Made by a program: the position numbers and the translations under genes. The notes under the pieces were generated by a model. It saw only the letters and a list, made by a program, of their open reading frames with translations. It searched no databases and was not told the DNA's origin. A stretch of 64,000 nucleotides of DNA, taken from assembly GCF_900141785.1 (NCBI RefSeq), contig NZ_FQYP01000003.1, forward strand, positions 186,001 to 250,000. The letters are read 5' to 3'. Source of the stretch: Aquimarina spongiae. GTDB lineage: Bacteria; Bacteroidota; Bacteroidia; Flavobacteriales; Flavobacteriaceae. Below are positions 27,450 through 36,689 of the stretch, in pieces (within the stretch, counting starts at the first letter, position 1; each line of letters starts with the position of its first letter).

Positions 27450-29945
27450 ATGAAACATTTGATTTTAGGAGGAATATTAACGCTATTTAGCTGTTCCTTT
27501 CTTCTTTCGCAAACTAAAGTTGGTGGTCAAGTATACGACAGTAATAAACAACCAATTCCTTTTGCCAATATTGTATTTGTAAACTCTACCGTGGGTACAA
27601 TTACCGACGAGAACGGTAGGTTTTATATGGAATCTGATGACAATCACTCGAGCATCAAGATTTCATTTATTGGTTTTGAAACGAAAACAATCAAGCTGAC
27701 CAAAAAGGTGACCTATAATATGGAAATCACCCTGGCAGAAGAAGCCGCTGCCCTGGACGAGGTTGTAATTTATAAAGGAAAAACTTCTAAAAAGAACAAC
27801 CCAGCCATCGATATCCTCAGAAAAATATGGAAAAATCGAAGGGTGAATGGAGTAAAAAAATTCAAACAATATCAATACGACAAATATGAGAAATTGGAAT
27901 TTGATCTGAACACCATTGACAGTGCTTTGATCAACAGTCGTATTTTTAACGGTATGGAGTTTATCTTCGATGATGTTGATACTTCTAGGATTACAGGAAA
28001 AACATATCTACCGATTTTCTTAAATGAAGCCATATCCCAGGTTTATGGTGATAACACTTCCAATGATTACAAAGAAGTTCTGAAAGGAAATAAAAATGCA
28101 GGTTTTAGTGATAACCAAACTCTAATCGCCTTTGTAAAAGACTTATATTCGGATTATGATGTTTACGATAATTATTTAAAGTTTTTTGATAAAAGTTTTA
28201 CCAGTCCGTTATCCAGAACCGGAATCGATGTATACAACTATGTGCTTTCAGATAGTGCTTATATAGACAATAAGTGGTGTTACAACATTGTATATTATCC
28301 TCGTCGAAAAAATGAACTTACTTTTCAAGGGGACTTTTGGGTAAACGATACCACATGGGCCATTAAAGACATCAATCTCGAAGTTACCAAAAGTGCTAAT
28401 ATCAACTGGGTAAAAGATTTATATATCGAACAAGAGTTTGACGTGCTTAATGACTCCATCTTTTTGATCACCAAAGATTATTTTCAATCTGACTTTGCGT
28501 TTAGCAAAAAAGAAAAATCCAGAGGAGTTTACGGAAAAAGAACTACCCTTTATGACAACTATAAATTTGATGTCAAAAAGAACAAAAAGTTTTATAAAAC
28601 TCAGGTAGACCCTTACGATCAGGATATTTACAACCGAGAAGATTCTTTCTGGCAAAACGCTCGAATGGAAGAATTAAATAAAGATGAGAAAAAGGTTTAC
28701 AAGCTGCTTGATACGCTAAGAACTGTAAAAGCTTTTAAACGTCTATATAATATAGGTACCATACTGGCATCCGGTTACGTAGAATTTAATGGTTTTGATT
28801 TTGGACCTTTATTCTCTACAGTTGGATTTAATGCTATTGAAGGATGGAGAGTTCGTGCTGGTGGGCGTACTTATTTTACACCTAATGACCGCTGGCGTAT
28901 AGAAGGATATGGAGCTTATGGTTTTAGAGATAACAAATTTAAATACGGCGTTTCAGGAAAATACCTGGTAGATCGTAAATCTAGGTTAATTGTCTCTGCC
29001 GGAAACCGAAGAGATGTCGAGCAGCTCGGTGCAAGTCTTACCAATACGAATGATGTAGAAGGAAGAAGTTTGGCTTCTTCATCGATTGTAACCACTGGAG
29101 ATAATACGAGATTAACCTCGATTAACCTTTCTGCATTTTCTATGCAAATAGAACCACGAAAGAATTTCACTTTTGGGGTTACAGGCTCATTTAGAACCCT
29201 AAAACCTGCAGACCGTGCTTTGTTTAGTCTCGATTTTATTGACGAAGACACTAACGAACTACGTTCAGAAATTAAACAGACCGAAATCTCTACGCAACTC
29301 GCCTACACTCCGGGAAGAAAGACCACTGGATACGGAGTAGATAGAATCACAGTAAACGACGGGGATTTTGCTACACTGTTTCTTAATTACAGCGTTGGAG
29401 TTAAAGGAATACTAGAAAGTGATTTTGATTATCAAAAAGTACAGTTTTTCTATAGACAACCTTGGAATATCGGTGGTTTTGGAGTTTTAAACAGTTCACT
29501 CGAGCTTGGAAAAACATATGGAGAAGTTCCCCTAGGGCTATTGAGTGTAGTTCCGGGTAACCAAACTTATTTATCAATTTACAATACGTTCCCCCTACTC
29601 AACTTTTATGAGTTTGTTACGGACACCTATGCTTCTTTACACTTAGAACATAATTTTAATGGTAGGATATTCTCGAGAATCCCTTTATTAAGGAAGTTAA
29701 ACCTTAGGGAATTAGTAGGAATTCGAGGAGTTTGGGGAGAACTATCCGAAGAGAACCTATTATTAAGTGCTCCTTCCAACGAAATTTTGATTGCTCCAGA
29801 TGATGAAGTCTATTGGGAATACAGTTTTGGTGTAGGAAATATTTTCAAGATCTTCAGAATTGATTTCCATTTTAGAGGGAATTATTTCGATAATCCAGAC
29901 GCTAGAAAATTTGGAGTTACAGGATCATTCGGGTTTTACTTCTAA
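27450..29945 (+). CDS. DUF5686 outer-membrane protein with carboxypeptidase-regulatory-like domain
   Basis: The 831-aa protein has a signal peptide (GGILTLFSCSFLLSQ) and then an N-terminal CarboxypepD_reg-like domain (~22-110: VYDSNKQPIPFANIVFVNS, GTITDENGRFY, IKISFIGFETK). The long DUF5686 region ends in an outer-membrane beta-barrel (aromatic strands and terminal GVTGSFGFYF). Function is unknown; the family is widespread in Bacteroidetes and often sits next to pdhB, as here. It is probably the second gene of a pdhB transcript or has its own promoter. Confidence 0.9.
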   Translation: MKHLILGGILTLFSCSFLLSQTKVGGQVYDSNKQPIPFANIVFVNSTVGTITDENGRFYMESDDNHSSIKISFIGFETKTIKLTKKVTYNMEITLAEEAAALDEVVIYKGKTSKKNNPAIDILRKIWKNRRVNGVKKFKQYQYDKYEKLEFDLNTIDSALINSRIFNGMEFIFDDVDTSRITGKTYLPIFLNEAISQVYGDNTSNDYKEVLKGNKNAGFSDNQTLIAFVKDLYSDYDVYDNYLKFFDKSFTSPLSRTGIDVYNYVLSDSAYIDNKWCYNIVYYPRRKNELTFQGDFWVNDTTWAIKDINLEVTKSANINWVKDLYIEQEFDVLNDSIFLITKDYFQSDFAFSKKEKSRGVYGKRTTLYDNYKFDVKKNKKFYKTQVDPYDQDIYNREDSFWQNARMEELNKDEKKVYKLLDTLRTVKAFKRLYNIGTILASGYVEFNGFDFGPLFSTVGFNAIEGWRVRAGGRTYFTPNDRWRIEGYGAYGFRDNKFKYGVSGKYLVDRKSRLIVSAGNRRDVEQLGASLTNTNDVEGRSLASSSIVTTGDNTRLTSINLSAFSMQIEPRKNFTFGVTGSFRTLKPADRALFSLDFIDEDTNELRSEIKQTEISTQLAYTPGRKTTGYGVDRITVNDGDFATLFLNYSVGVKGILESDFDYQKVQFFYRQPWNIGGFGVLNSSLELGKTYGEVPLGLLSVVPGNQTYLSIYNTFPLLNFYEFVTDTYASLHLEHNFNGRIFSRIPLLRKLNLRELVGIRGVWGELSEENLLLSAPSNEILIAPDDEVYWEYSFGVGNIFKIFRIDFHFRGNYFDNPDARKFGVTGSFGFYF

Positions 29946-30081
29946 TTCTTTTTTGCTTTTTAATCGTATGTTTTTTTGAATTTTCTGACATTAGAAAACG
30001 TTATAGTTTATCTTAACATTAAAATTTTCGTATTTATTCAATATTTTTTGCGATAAATTTTAACTAACCCCTTGTAATACC

Positions 30082-30089
30082 TATCTTTG
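30082..30089 (+). promoter_or_regulatory. -7 box of ppa
   Basis: TATCTTTG is a perfect TAnnTTTG match. The transcription start would fall near 30095, which makes ATG 30116 more comfortable than ATG 30101. The -33 element is weak. Confidence 0.5.
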
Positions 30090-30115
30090 CCGCCCATTAA
30101 ATGAAAACAAAAATT

Positions 30116-30646
30116 ATGAGCGCAGCTACCAAAGAAAGCTTTGACGTACTGATTGAAATTCCAAAAGGGAGTCGTAATAAATATGAATATGATTTTGATA
30201 TAAAAAAAATACGCTATGATCGTATGATATTTTCTTCAATGATGTATCCTGCAGATTATGGTTTTATTCCAGAAACAATGGCACTAGATGGAGACCCACT
30301 AGATGTTTTGGTTTTGGTTACAGAACCTACTTTTCCTGGTTGTGTAATGGAAGTAAAACCAATTGGTGTGTTTCATATGACAGACGAAAAAGGGCCTGAC
30401 GAAAAAATTATCTGTGTACCAGTTGCCGATCCAATCGCAAATCGCCTAGCAGATTTAAAAGAAATGAACCCGCATTTGATCAGCGAAATCGAACATTTCT
30501 TTCAAGTATACAAGGATTTAGAAAAAAAGAAAGTTGATGTAGGTGGATGGGGTAATATCGATGAAGCCAGAGAAATCATCAAAGCTTGCGTAAAGCGCTT
30601 TGAAGATATCGAAAACAAACCAGAAGGATTGTTTAGTATTCATTAA
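30116..30646 (+). CDS. ppa: Soluble inorganic pyrophosphatase
   Basis: The 176-aa family I enzyme hydrolyses PPi to phosphate in the cytosol. It has FDVLIEIPKGSRNKYEYD, MMYPADYGFIPET, the metal-binding DGDPLDVLVL, and KKKVDVGGW. Two in-frame ATGs are possible (30101 and 30116); 30116 is chosen because of the promoter position and family N termini. A terminator separates it from the membrane pyrophosphatase gene hppA, so the two PPases are neighbours with separate transcription. Confidence 0.95.
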   Translation: MSAATKESFDVLIEIPKGSRNKYEYDFDIKKIRYDRMIFSSMMYPADYGFIPETMALDGDPLDVLVLVTEPTFPGCVMEVKPIGVFHMTDEKGPDEKIICVPVADPIANRLADLKEMNPHLISEIEHFFQVYKDLEKKKVDVGGWGNIDEAREIIKACVKRFEDIENKPEGLFSIH

Positions 30647-30666
30647 GTTTTGATTAAAAAAACATA

Positions 30667-30705
30667 AAAAAGCTCAATATTTTCTAATTAATATTGAGCT
30701 TTTTG
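30667..30705. terminator. Terminator between ppa and hppA
   Basis: AAAAGCTCAATAT and ATATTGAGCTTTT form a 13-bp stem followed by a T-run. Confidence 0.9.
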
Positions 30706-30731
30706 TATTTAGGGTATTTTTACTACTTTTA
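30701..30731 (+). promoter_or_regulatory. Candidate hppA promoter overlapping the ppa terminator
   Basis: TTTTG (30701-30705), 18-nt spacer, TACTTTTA (30724-30731). The -33 element is part of the terminator T-run. Confidence 0.4.
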
Positions 30732-30757
30732 GCGACTAATTAACTTAAAATATATTT

Positions 30758-33028
30758 ATGGAATCAAACATGATCTTCGTGCCAATCGCATTGGCTATTC
30801 TGGGGCTACTTTTTATGTTTATTAAAATGGCTTGGGTAAAAAAGCAGGCTCCGGGAAATGAAAAAATGCAGGGCATTTCAAAAAGTATCAAAGAAGGAGC
30901 TCTGGCTTTCCTGGCTGCAGAATATAGATTATTATTAATTTTCGTAGTTATTGCTTCAGCTGCACTTTTTGGTATTTCGATGATAGTGCCTACTACAAGC
31001 TGGATGATTGTTCCGGCTTTTGTTTTTGGTGCTATTTTCTCTGCTCTTGCAGGAAACATCGGAATGAGAATCGCTACCGAAGCGAACGCTCGTACTGCCG
31101 AAGCAGCAAAAACTAGTCTCCCGCAAGCATTGAAAGTATCTTTTGGAGGCGGAACGGTTATGGGATTAGGAGTAGCAGGACTGGCAGTTCTAGGATTGAG
31201 TTTGTTTTTCCTTTTCTTCACTTCGCAATTCATGGATAATGAAGGATCTTTCTATACCAACATGACTATCGTTCTTGAAGCATTAGCTGGATTCTCCCTG
31301 GGAGCAGAATCTATTGCATTATTTGCACGAGTTGGAGGTGGAATTTACACCAAAGCTGCTGATGTAGGTGCTGATCTTGTTGGTAAAGTCGAAGCAGGGA
31401 TTCCTGAAGATGACCCTAGAAACCCAGCTACTATTGCAGATAACGTAGGTGATAATGTAGGTGATGTAGCCGGAATGGGTGCCGACCTTTTTGGTTCTTA
31501 CGTCGCTACGGTATTAGCAGCAATGGTTCTTGGTAATTATGTAATTCGAGATATGTCTGCTACCACTCAGTTCACAGATGACTTTGGGAATATGGGACCT
31601 ATCTTATTACCTGTAGTAATTGCGGGAGTTGGTATTCTGGCTTCGATCATCGGAACGTTTTTGGTTGGCGTTAAAAATAACGATGCCAAAGAAGCACAGG
31701 TACAAAAAGCACTGGATCTAGGTAACTGGGTGGCCATTGTACTTACCGTTGTAGCTAGTTACTTCTTAATACAATACATGCTTCCGTCTACCATGCAAAT
31801 GAACTTCTTTGGAGAAGGAATAAAAGAAGTATCATCGATGAATGTATTCTATTCAACACTTATTGGTCTTGCAGTTGGAGCGTTGATTTCTATAGTAACT
31901 GCATATTATACTAGTTTAGGTAAAAAACCAGTTCTTGATATCGTACAAAATAGTTCAACAGGTGCTGCAACGAATATCATTGCAGGTCTTGCCGTTGGGA
32001 TGAAGTCTACATTCTTATCCGTTATTTTATTTGCCGCTGCGATCTTTGGATCTTATGCCCTTGCTGGATTTTATGGTGTAGCCTTGGCTGCTTCAGCGAT
32101 GATGGCTACTACGGCTATGCAGTTAGCGATTGATGCGTTTGGACCAATTGCAGATAACGCAGGAGGTGTTGCGGAAATGAGTGAATTAGAAGATCATGTA
32201 CGTGAGCGTACCGATATTCTGGATTCAGTTGGTAATACAACAGCAGCCGTTGGTAAAGGTTTTGCAATTGCATCTGCTGCATTAACAGCATTAGCTTTAT
32301 TTGCAGCGTATGTAACATTTACCGGAATTGATGGAATTAACATCTTCAAGGCAGACGTTCTGGCAATGTTATTTGTTGGAGGAATGATTCCTGTTGTATT
32401 CTCTGCATTAGCCATGAAATCAGTAGGTAAGGCTGCCATGGAAATGGTGCAAGAGGTTCGTAGACAGTTTAAAGAAATTCCTGGGATCATGGAAGGGACA
32501 GGTACCCCAGAATATGCAAAATGTGTAGATATATCTACCAAAGCAGCATTAAGAGAAATGATCCTTCCAGGATTGATCACTATCATTACTCCAATCATTA
32601 TCGGACTTTTATTTGGAGCTGAACCTCTAGGTGGGTATATGGCCGGTGTTTGTGTATCTGGTGTAATGTGGGCAATCTTCCAAAACAACGCAGGTGGTGC
32701 TTGGGACAATGCCAAAAAATCTTTTGAAGCAGGAGTAGAAATCGATGGTGAAATGACTTACAAAGGATCTGATGCGCACAAAGCTGCGGTAACAGGAGAT
32801 ACTGTTGGAGATCCATTTAAAGATACTTCTGGACCATCAATGAACATTTTAATCAAATTAACATGTTTGGTAGGACTGGTAATAGCTCCTATATTAGGTG
32901 GACATACTGAAGAAGATACGGTAGTAGCAAAAGAGACCATTGAAGTTATAGAATCTGTACCGGAAAAGAGTACAGAAAATGATGCAAAAGAGATTCAAAT
33001 CACTTCTATTGCATCTCCTTCAAAATAA
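30758..33028 (+). CDS. hppA: Membrane-bound cation-translocating pyrophosphatase
   Basis: The 756-aa protein has about 16 membrane helices and the signature [34 protein letters not shown], and the second acidic motif [15 protein letters not shown]. It couples PPi hydrolysis to Na+ and/or H+ pumping. The [10 protein letters not shown] motif has Ala (not Lys) at the position that marks potassium-dependent enzymes, so it is probably K+-dependent; whether it pumps Na+ or H+ is not resolved here. An acidic, non-hydrophobic tail of ~40 residues ([18 protein letters not shown]...) extends beyond the last helix. Its neighbour is the soluble PPase. Confidence 0.96.
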   Translation: MESNMIFVPIALAILGLLFMFIKMAWVKKQAPGNEKMQGISKSIKEGALAFLAAEYRLLLIFVVIASAALFGISMIVPTTSWMIVPAFVFGAIFSALAGNIGMRIATEANARTAEAAKTSLPQALKVSFGGGTVMGLGVAGLAVLGLSLFFLFFTSQFMDNEGSFYTNMTIVLEALAGFSLGAESIALFARVGGGIYTKAADVGADLVGKVEAGIPEDDPRNPATIADNVGDNVGDVAGMGADLFGSYVATVLAAMVLGNYVIRDMSATTQFTDDFGNMGPILLPVVIAGVGILASIIGTFLVGVKNNDAKEAQVQKALDLGNWVAIVLTVVASYFLIQYMLPSTMQMNFFGEGIKEVSSMNVFYSTLIGLAVGALISIVTAYYTSLGKKPVLDIVQNSSTGAATNIIAGLAVGMKSTFLSVILFAAAIFGSYALAGFYGVALAASAMMATTAMQLAIDAFGPIADNAGGVAEMSELEDHVRERTDILDSVGNTTAAVGKGFAIASAALTALALFAAYVTFTGIDGINIFKADVLAMLFVGGMIPVVFSALAMKSVGKAAMEMVQEVRRQFKEIPGIMEGTGTPEYAKCVDISTKAALREMILPGLITIITPIIIGLLFGAEPLGGYMAGVCVSGVMWAIFQNNAGGAWDNAKKSFEAGVEIDGEMTYKGSDAHKAAVTGDTVGDPFKDTSGPSMNILIKLTCLVGLVIAPILGGHTEEDTVVAKETIEVIESVPEKSTENDAKEIQITSIASPSK

Positions 33029-33049
33029 AAAATCTTAAAATTATAACGT

Positions 33050-33077
33050 ACAACCCCGCTCTTTTTGGCGGGGTTGT
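33050..33077 (+). terminator. Terminator of hppA
   Basis: ACAACCCCGC and GCGGGGTTGT form a 10-bp GC-rich stem followed by TTATTTTT. Confidence 0.92.
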
Positions 33078-33109
33078 TTATTTTTATACTAAAATCTATC
33101 GTTTTCTAG

Positions 33110-34111
33110 ATGTTTAAGAAAAAAGCTTTGCGGATTAATACTTATCTTGGATATGGCACGAACACTCTATTCCGTGCCACCGGAAGAGCTCTAGAAGACG
33201 AGAATATAGATTTTAGCACGAATCAACGAATTTCAAAAACATTACGAAACATTTATCGTCAATTTGAAAGTGATGAAGTCAGAAACGTATCCATAATTAT
33301 TACACTCCCCGATGGTACCATCTTAGAAACAAAAACGGATCATGAAGGATATTACAATTTTACAATAGACACCTCTTCTTGTAAAGATCATCTAGATCAA
33401 AACGGTTGGTTCCCGTATAAAGTATCTTATAAAAGCGATGAAATTAGAAAGGAAATCATTGATGATAATGAATTTCCAAGTCAAATGCTTATCCCCTCCA
33501 CCAAAGCAGAATTTGGTATTATCAGCGATATTGACGACACTATTATCCATACTGGAGTAGCTTCCTTTTTTAAATGGAGAGTCATTGCAAATACCATCTT
33601 CAAAAATTTTGATAAAAGACAAGCTATTGAGGGAACAGTAAAGTTCTACAAAAAACTACAAGAAGGCACCAATACAACACCCGAGAATCCGTTTTTCTAT
33701 GTTAGTAACAGTCCTTGGAATTTGTATGATTACTTAAGTGCATTTTTCAAAAAAAACAATTTTCCAAAAGGCCCTATCCTACTTCGAGATTTTAGAACTC
33801 CTTTTGATAAGACACCGAAACCAAAAATTCCGCATAAAAAATCAGAAATTCTAAATCTACTGCAAACTTATCCAAAAATGAAATTCGTTTTGATAGGTGA
33901 TTGTGGAGAAAAGGACGCCTATATCTATCGAAAAATAGCTGAAGATTTTCCTGGTAGAATTCTGGCAATTTATTTGCGAAGTGTAAATCACAGAAGAAAA
34001 GAAAAGCGCATTCAAAAAATGATGAGCACTTTTACATCCTGCCCTGTTTTGTTGGTTCGAACCTCTGATGAGGCTCTTGACCATGCCAAAAAAAATGGTC
34101 TAATCCATTAA
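33110..34111 (+). CDS. App1/DUF2183-family HAD-like phosphatase
   Basis: The 333-aa protein has the App1 catalytic region with the HAD motif ISDIDDTIIHTGV (~residue 142), FFYVSNSPWNLYDYL (motif II) and KFVLIGDCGEKDAY (motif III/IV). In yeast App1 this domain is a phosphatidate phosphatase; the substrate in bacteria is not established. An N-terminal beta domain (~45-120) precedes it. There is no signal peptide, so it should be cytosolic. The last four bases overlap the end of the convergent S24 repressor gene. Confidence 0.9.
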   Translation: MFKKKALRINTYLGYGTNTLFRATGRALEDENIDFSTNQRISKTLRNIYRQFESDEVRNVSIIITLPDGTILETKTDHEGYYNFTIDTSSCKDHLDQNGWFPYKVSYKSDEIRKEIIDDNEFPSQMLIPSTKAEFGIISDIDDTIIHTGVASFFKWRVIANTIFKNFDKRQAIEGTVKFYKKLQEGTNTTPENPFFYVSNSPWNLYDYLSAFFKKNNFPKGPILLRDFRTPFDKTPKPKIPHKKSEILNLLQTYPKMKFVLIGDCGEKDAYIYRKIAEDFPGRILAIYLRSVNHRRKEKRIQKMMSTFTSCPVLLVRTSDEALDHAKKNGLIH

Positions 34112-34875
34112 TTTTTTAAGCTTCTTACTTCCGAAGTTAATACCTGCATTGCTTCTTGTAGTTGTTTGATACTTGCATTATCAGAATTGGCATCTACATT
34201 AAAACTGAGCTTACTATTGACCTCCCACAACTCCACGATCTGATGCGCCTTAATAGTATAGGGTAAATATTCTGGGTTCAAAGAAACCAAAGTAATGGTC
34301 GAAGCATCCTCATTCTTTCGAATCTTTTTTACAACAACACTATCTTCCAGAACAATCACACATATCACATTACTTCCTATTTCTGAAAGATTGTTGATTG
34401 CCTTTCCTATCACCCATTCTTTTGGCTCCAAAACAGGTATCATGCTATCTCCCTCTACCTGAAAACCTCTGTATGTAGCATTTCTATACTCTGGTAAAGG
34501 AATATCAAAAGCCGGCAATTGTTGATACCAGTCTAAATCCTGAACATTATGCGGATATCCTGCTGCTGCTTTTACATTGACCAACACGATATTTTCATTG
34601 TTCTGCGGATCTACAGTGACCACTTTTGGAGATACATCCCCATGTTCCAGAGCTATTTTCTTTTGATTACTTTCCCCAAATAACCACAACGGATTGATAC
34701 TAAATTCCTGCAGCAATTTGGCTACTACTTTACCAGAAATTTTTGTTTTGCCTCTTTCGATATCTGCTGTAGAGTTTTTGATATCCAAGACTTTGGCAAA
34801 ATCTGATTGGGTATAATGATTCTCTTCGCGAATTTGTTTAAATCGCTTAACGGTTTGGTCAGTCATTTTATCCAT
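34108..34875 (-). CDS. LexA/CI-like repressor: HTH plus S24 self-cleaving peptidase domain
   Basis: The 255-aa protein has an XRE helix-turn-helix (~5-70, FKQIREENHYTQSDFAKVL) and an S24 peptidase domain. Key residues are visible: the Ala105-Gly106 cleavage bond in VKAAAGYP, nucleophile Ser144 in EGDSMIP and general base Lys183 in SVVVKKI. Such proteins cleave themselves when RecA is activated by DNA damage, which relieves repression. It is divergent from the DUF559/radical SAM/TIGR03915 genes. Both promoters carry TGGAA...TTCCA palindromes, so it probably autoregulates and represses that operon. The start may be ATG 34875 or 34866. Confidence 0.93.
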   Translation of the reverse strand: MDKMTDQTVKRFKQIREENHYTQSDFAKVLDIKNSTADIERGKTKISGKVVAKLLQEFSINPLWLFGESNQKKIALEHGDVSPKVVTVDPQNNENIVLVNVKAAAGYPHNVQDLDWYQQLPAFDIPLPEYRNATYRGFQVEGDSMIPVLEPKEWVIGKAINNLSEIGSNVICVIVLEDSVVVKKIRKNEDASTITLVSLNPEYLPYTIKAHQIVELWEVNSKLSFNVDANSDNASIKQLQEAMQVLTSEVRSLKN

Positions 34876-34935
34876 AAAATCAGGATTTAAATTTTTATCT
34901 CATAAATACACCTAGGAGTTTGGGATAACTAGTAA

Positions 34936-34966
34936 CAAATATACGAGATTTTGGAATAATTCCAAT
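34936..34966 (-). promoter_or_regulatory. Promoter of the S24 repressor gene
   Basis: On the minus strand, -33 ATTG (34966-34963), 19-nt spacer and -7 TATATTTG (34943-34936) are an excellent consensus match. The spacer contains most of the palindrome at 34951-34965. The mRNA leader would be ~55 nt. Confidence 0.75.
34951..34965. promoter_or_regulatory. Operator 1: TTGGAAT-A-ATTCCAA palindrome
   Basis: A perfect 7+1+7 palindrome overlaps the -33 box and spacer of the repressor's own promoter, where a bound dimer would block RNA polymerase. A weaker half-site (TTTGGGATAA) is at 34919-34928. Confidence 0.7.
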
Positions 34967-34982
34967 TTTAACATAAATAAAT

Positions 34983-35014
34983 TTTAAATTATATGGAATT
35001 TTTCCATAAATTTG
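34983..35014 (+). promoter_or_regulatory. Promoter of the DUF559/radical SAM/TIGR03915 operon
   Basis: A -33-like TTTA (34983-34986), 20-nt spacer and perfect -7 TAAATTTG (35007-35014) precede ATG 35042 by 27 bases. The spacer is filled by operator 2. Confidence 0.65.
34992..35008. promoter_or_regulatory. Operator 2: TATGGAA-TTT-TTCCATA palindrome
   Basis: A 7+3+7 inverted repeat sharing TGGAA/TTCCA with operator 1 lies exactly between the -33 and -7 boxes of the repair operon. A further half-site TTTGGAA follows at 35011-35017. Confidence 0.65.
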
Positions 35015-35041
35015 GAAAAATTACTACTAAACATACCACCC

Positions 35042-35422
35042 ATGTCAACACAGACCATCGCTTTACATCAAAAAGTCCCTGAAAAAATCATTAAGCATTC
35101 CTTGAACAACAAACTTGAAGTGATTCATAGTTTAGAAAAAAAATTGAATGAAAAGGGATATCACTTTTTACAATCGCAAACCATAGGACGATATCATTTC
35201 GACTTCTTTTGTCCTAATCTTCGTATTGCCATAGAGATAGATGGCTATGCTCATGAGTTTACAGATATTTACAATCTAGATGCACCAAAAAAATTATTTA
35301 TTTCTTCCTTAGGAATTACCGTATTGCGATTTACTGATCACCAGGTATTGGTAGATATGGATGAGATCTTGCGAACAATCAGACAACAAATAAAATCTTC
35401 GAACACGCCTTATGTCGTTTGA
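35042..35422 (+). CDS. DUF559 (Vsr-like) endonuclease-domain protein
   Basis: The 126-aa protein has the DUF559 fold related to very-short-patch-repair endonucleases: HFLQSQTIGRYHFDFFCPNLRIAIEIDGYAHE, then KKLFISSLGITVLRFTDHQV. Asp (FDFF) and Glu (IAIEIDG) are the likely PD-(D/E)xK metal ligands. ATG 35042 is used because the earlier TTG start (35012) lies inside the promoter. Its stop overlaps the start of the radical SAM gene by 11 bases, indicating coupled expression. A nicking or damage-cleaving role in repair is plausible but unproven. Confidence 0.85.
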   Translation: MSTQTIALHQKVPEKIIKHSLNNKLEVIHSLEKKLNEKGYHFLQSQTIGRYHFDFFCPNLRIAIEIDGYAHEFTDIYNLDAPKKLFISSLGITVLRFTDHQVLVDMDEILRTIRQQIKSSNTPYVV

Positions 35423-36674
35423 TCGCATCAAAGAAAAACTTTCCATTCTAGCAGACGCGGCAAAATATGATGTTTCGTGTGCCAGTAGTGGAGGCAAAAG
35501 AGCGAACACCAACAAAGGCTTAGGAAACAACACAGGTATGGGTATTTGCCATAGCTATACCGAAGATGGTCGCTGTGTATCGCTATTAAAAATATTAATG
35601 ACCAATCATTGTATTTATGATTGTGCATATTGCGTGACCAGAAGAAGCAATGATATTAAAAGAGCGGCTTTCAAAATCCAGGAAGTAGTAGATCTTACCA
35701 TTAATTTTTACCGACGAAATTATATAGAAGGGTTATTTTTAAGTTCTGGGATTTTCAAAAATGCCGACTATACGATGGAGCGCCTAATTCGAGTTGCTAA
35801 AAAACTACGATTAGAAGAAAATTTCAACGGATACATTCACCTAAAATCCATACCAGGAACCAGTGACGAACTGATGCGTGAAGCAGGTTTGTATGCAGAT
35901 AGATTAAGCGTAAATATTGAAATCCCCACTATTTCTGGATTAAAACTGCTGGCTCCAGAAAAGAAACATGAGGATTTTATCAAACCTATGAATAAGGTAA
36001 GTACCGAAATTACCAAATACCAATCTGAACGAAAAATCATTAGAAGCACCCCCAGATACGCTCCAGCCGGACAAAGTACCCAAATGATTATAGGAGCGAC
36101 GGGAGAAAGTGATTGGGACATTATTCGATCTGCTACATATTACTACAAAAAGTTTAATATGCGTCGTGTATATTATTCTGGTTACGTACCTGTTTTATCT
36201 GATGCTAGATTGCCATCTTTAGGGTCTCAAGTCCCTATGCTTCGTGAAAACAGATTATATCAAACCGATTGGTTACTTCGGTTCTATGGATTTTCTGTTC
36301 AGGAGATCGTTAATTCCCAACATCAAAATCTGGATCTGGATATCGACCCCAAATTAAGTTGGGCCTTAAGGAACCTTGAGCACTTCCCTATTGATATCAA
36401 CACCGCCGATAAACGCATGTTGGCAAGAGTACCAGGAATTGGGATGACTTCGGTCTCAAAAATTATTCAGGCAAGAAAGTTTAGACGACTTAATTGGTCA
36501 CACCTCAAAGCTATTGGTATCGCACTTAATCGGACGCAATACTTTATTGTTTGTGATTCAAAAGACTTCTACACCAAAGAATACTCACCTGAAACTTTAA
36601 AACAAAAAATACTAAAAAATAGCAGTACAAAGTATAAGAAGTACTTTGATGGGCAACTAAGTCTATTTTCCTAA
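35412..36674 (+). CDS. Putative DNA modification/repair radical SAM protein (TIGR03916-like)
   Basis: The 420-aa protein has a radical SAM cluster motif CxxxCxxC (NHCIYDCAYC) near residue 70, the family start LSILADAAKYDVSCASSGGKR, and a C-terminal helix-hairpin-helix DNA-binding segment (DINTADKRMLARVPGIGMTSVSKII, ~residue 330-360). This family travels with the TIGR03915 protein, as here; elsewhere the partner is fused to a uracil-DNA glycosylase domain. Chemistry and substrate are unknown. It is the second gene of an operon behind a LexA-like operator. Confidence 0.93.
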   Translation: MSFDRIKEKLSILADAAKYDVSCASSGGKRANTNKGLGNNTGMGICHSYTEDGRCVSLLKILMTNHCIYDCAYCVTRRSNDIKRAAFKIQEVVDLTINFYRRNYIEGLFLSSGIFKNADYTMERLIRVAKKLRLEENFNGYIHLKSIPGTSDELMREAGLYADRLSVNIEIPTISGLKLLAPEKKHEDFIKPMNKVSTEITKYQSERKIIRSTPRYAPAGQSTQMIIGATGESDWDIIRSATYYYKKFNMRRVYYSGYVPVLSDARLPSLGSQVPMLRENRLYQTDWLLRFYGFSVQEIVNSQHQNLDLDIDPKLSWALRNLEHFPIDINTADKRMLARVPGIGMTSVSKIIQARKFRRLNWSHLKAIGIALNRTQYFIVCDSKDFYTKEYSPETLKQKILKNSSTKYKKYFDGQLSLFS

Positions 36675-36689
36675 AAAAGATCGGTACTT

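Noticed and set aside
30745-31233. 162-aa open frame opposite hppA
   Set aside because: It is the antisense shadow of a highly conserved pyrophosphatase gene; its composition (Ala/Pro/Thr/Ile-rich) reflects codon bias of the opposite strand, and no start context is seen.
32194-32715. 173-aa open frame opposite hppA
   Set aside because: Shadow of the same gene, with no motif and no promoter.
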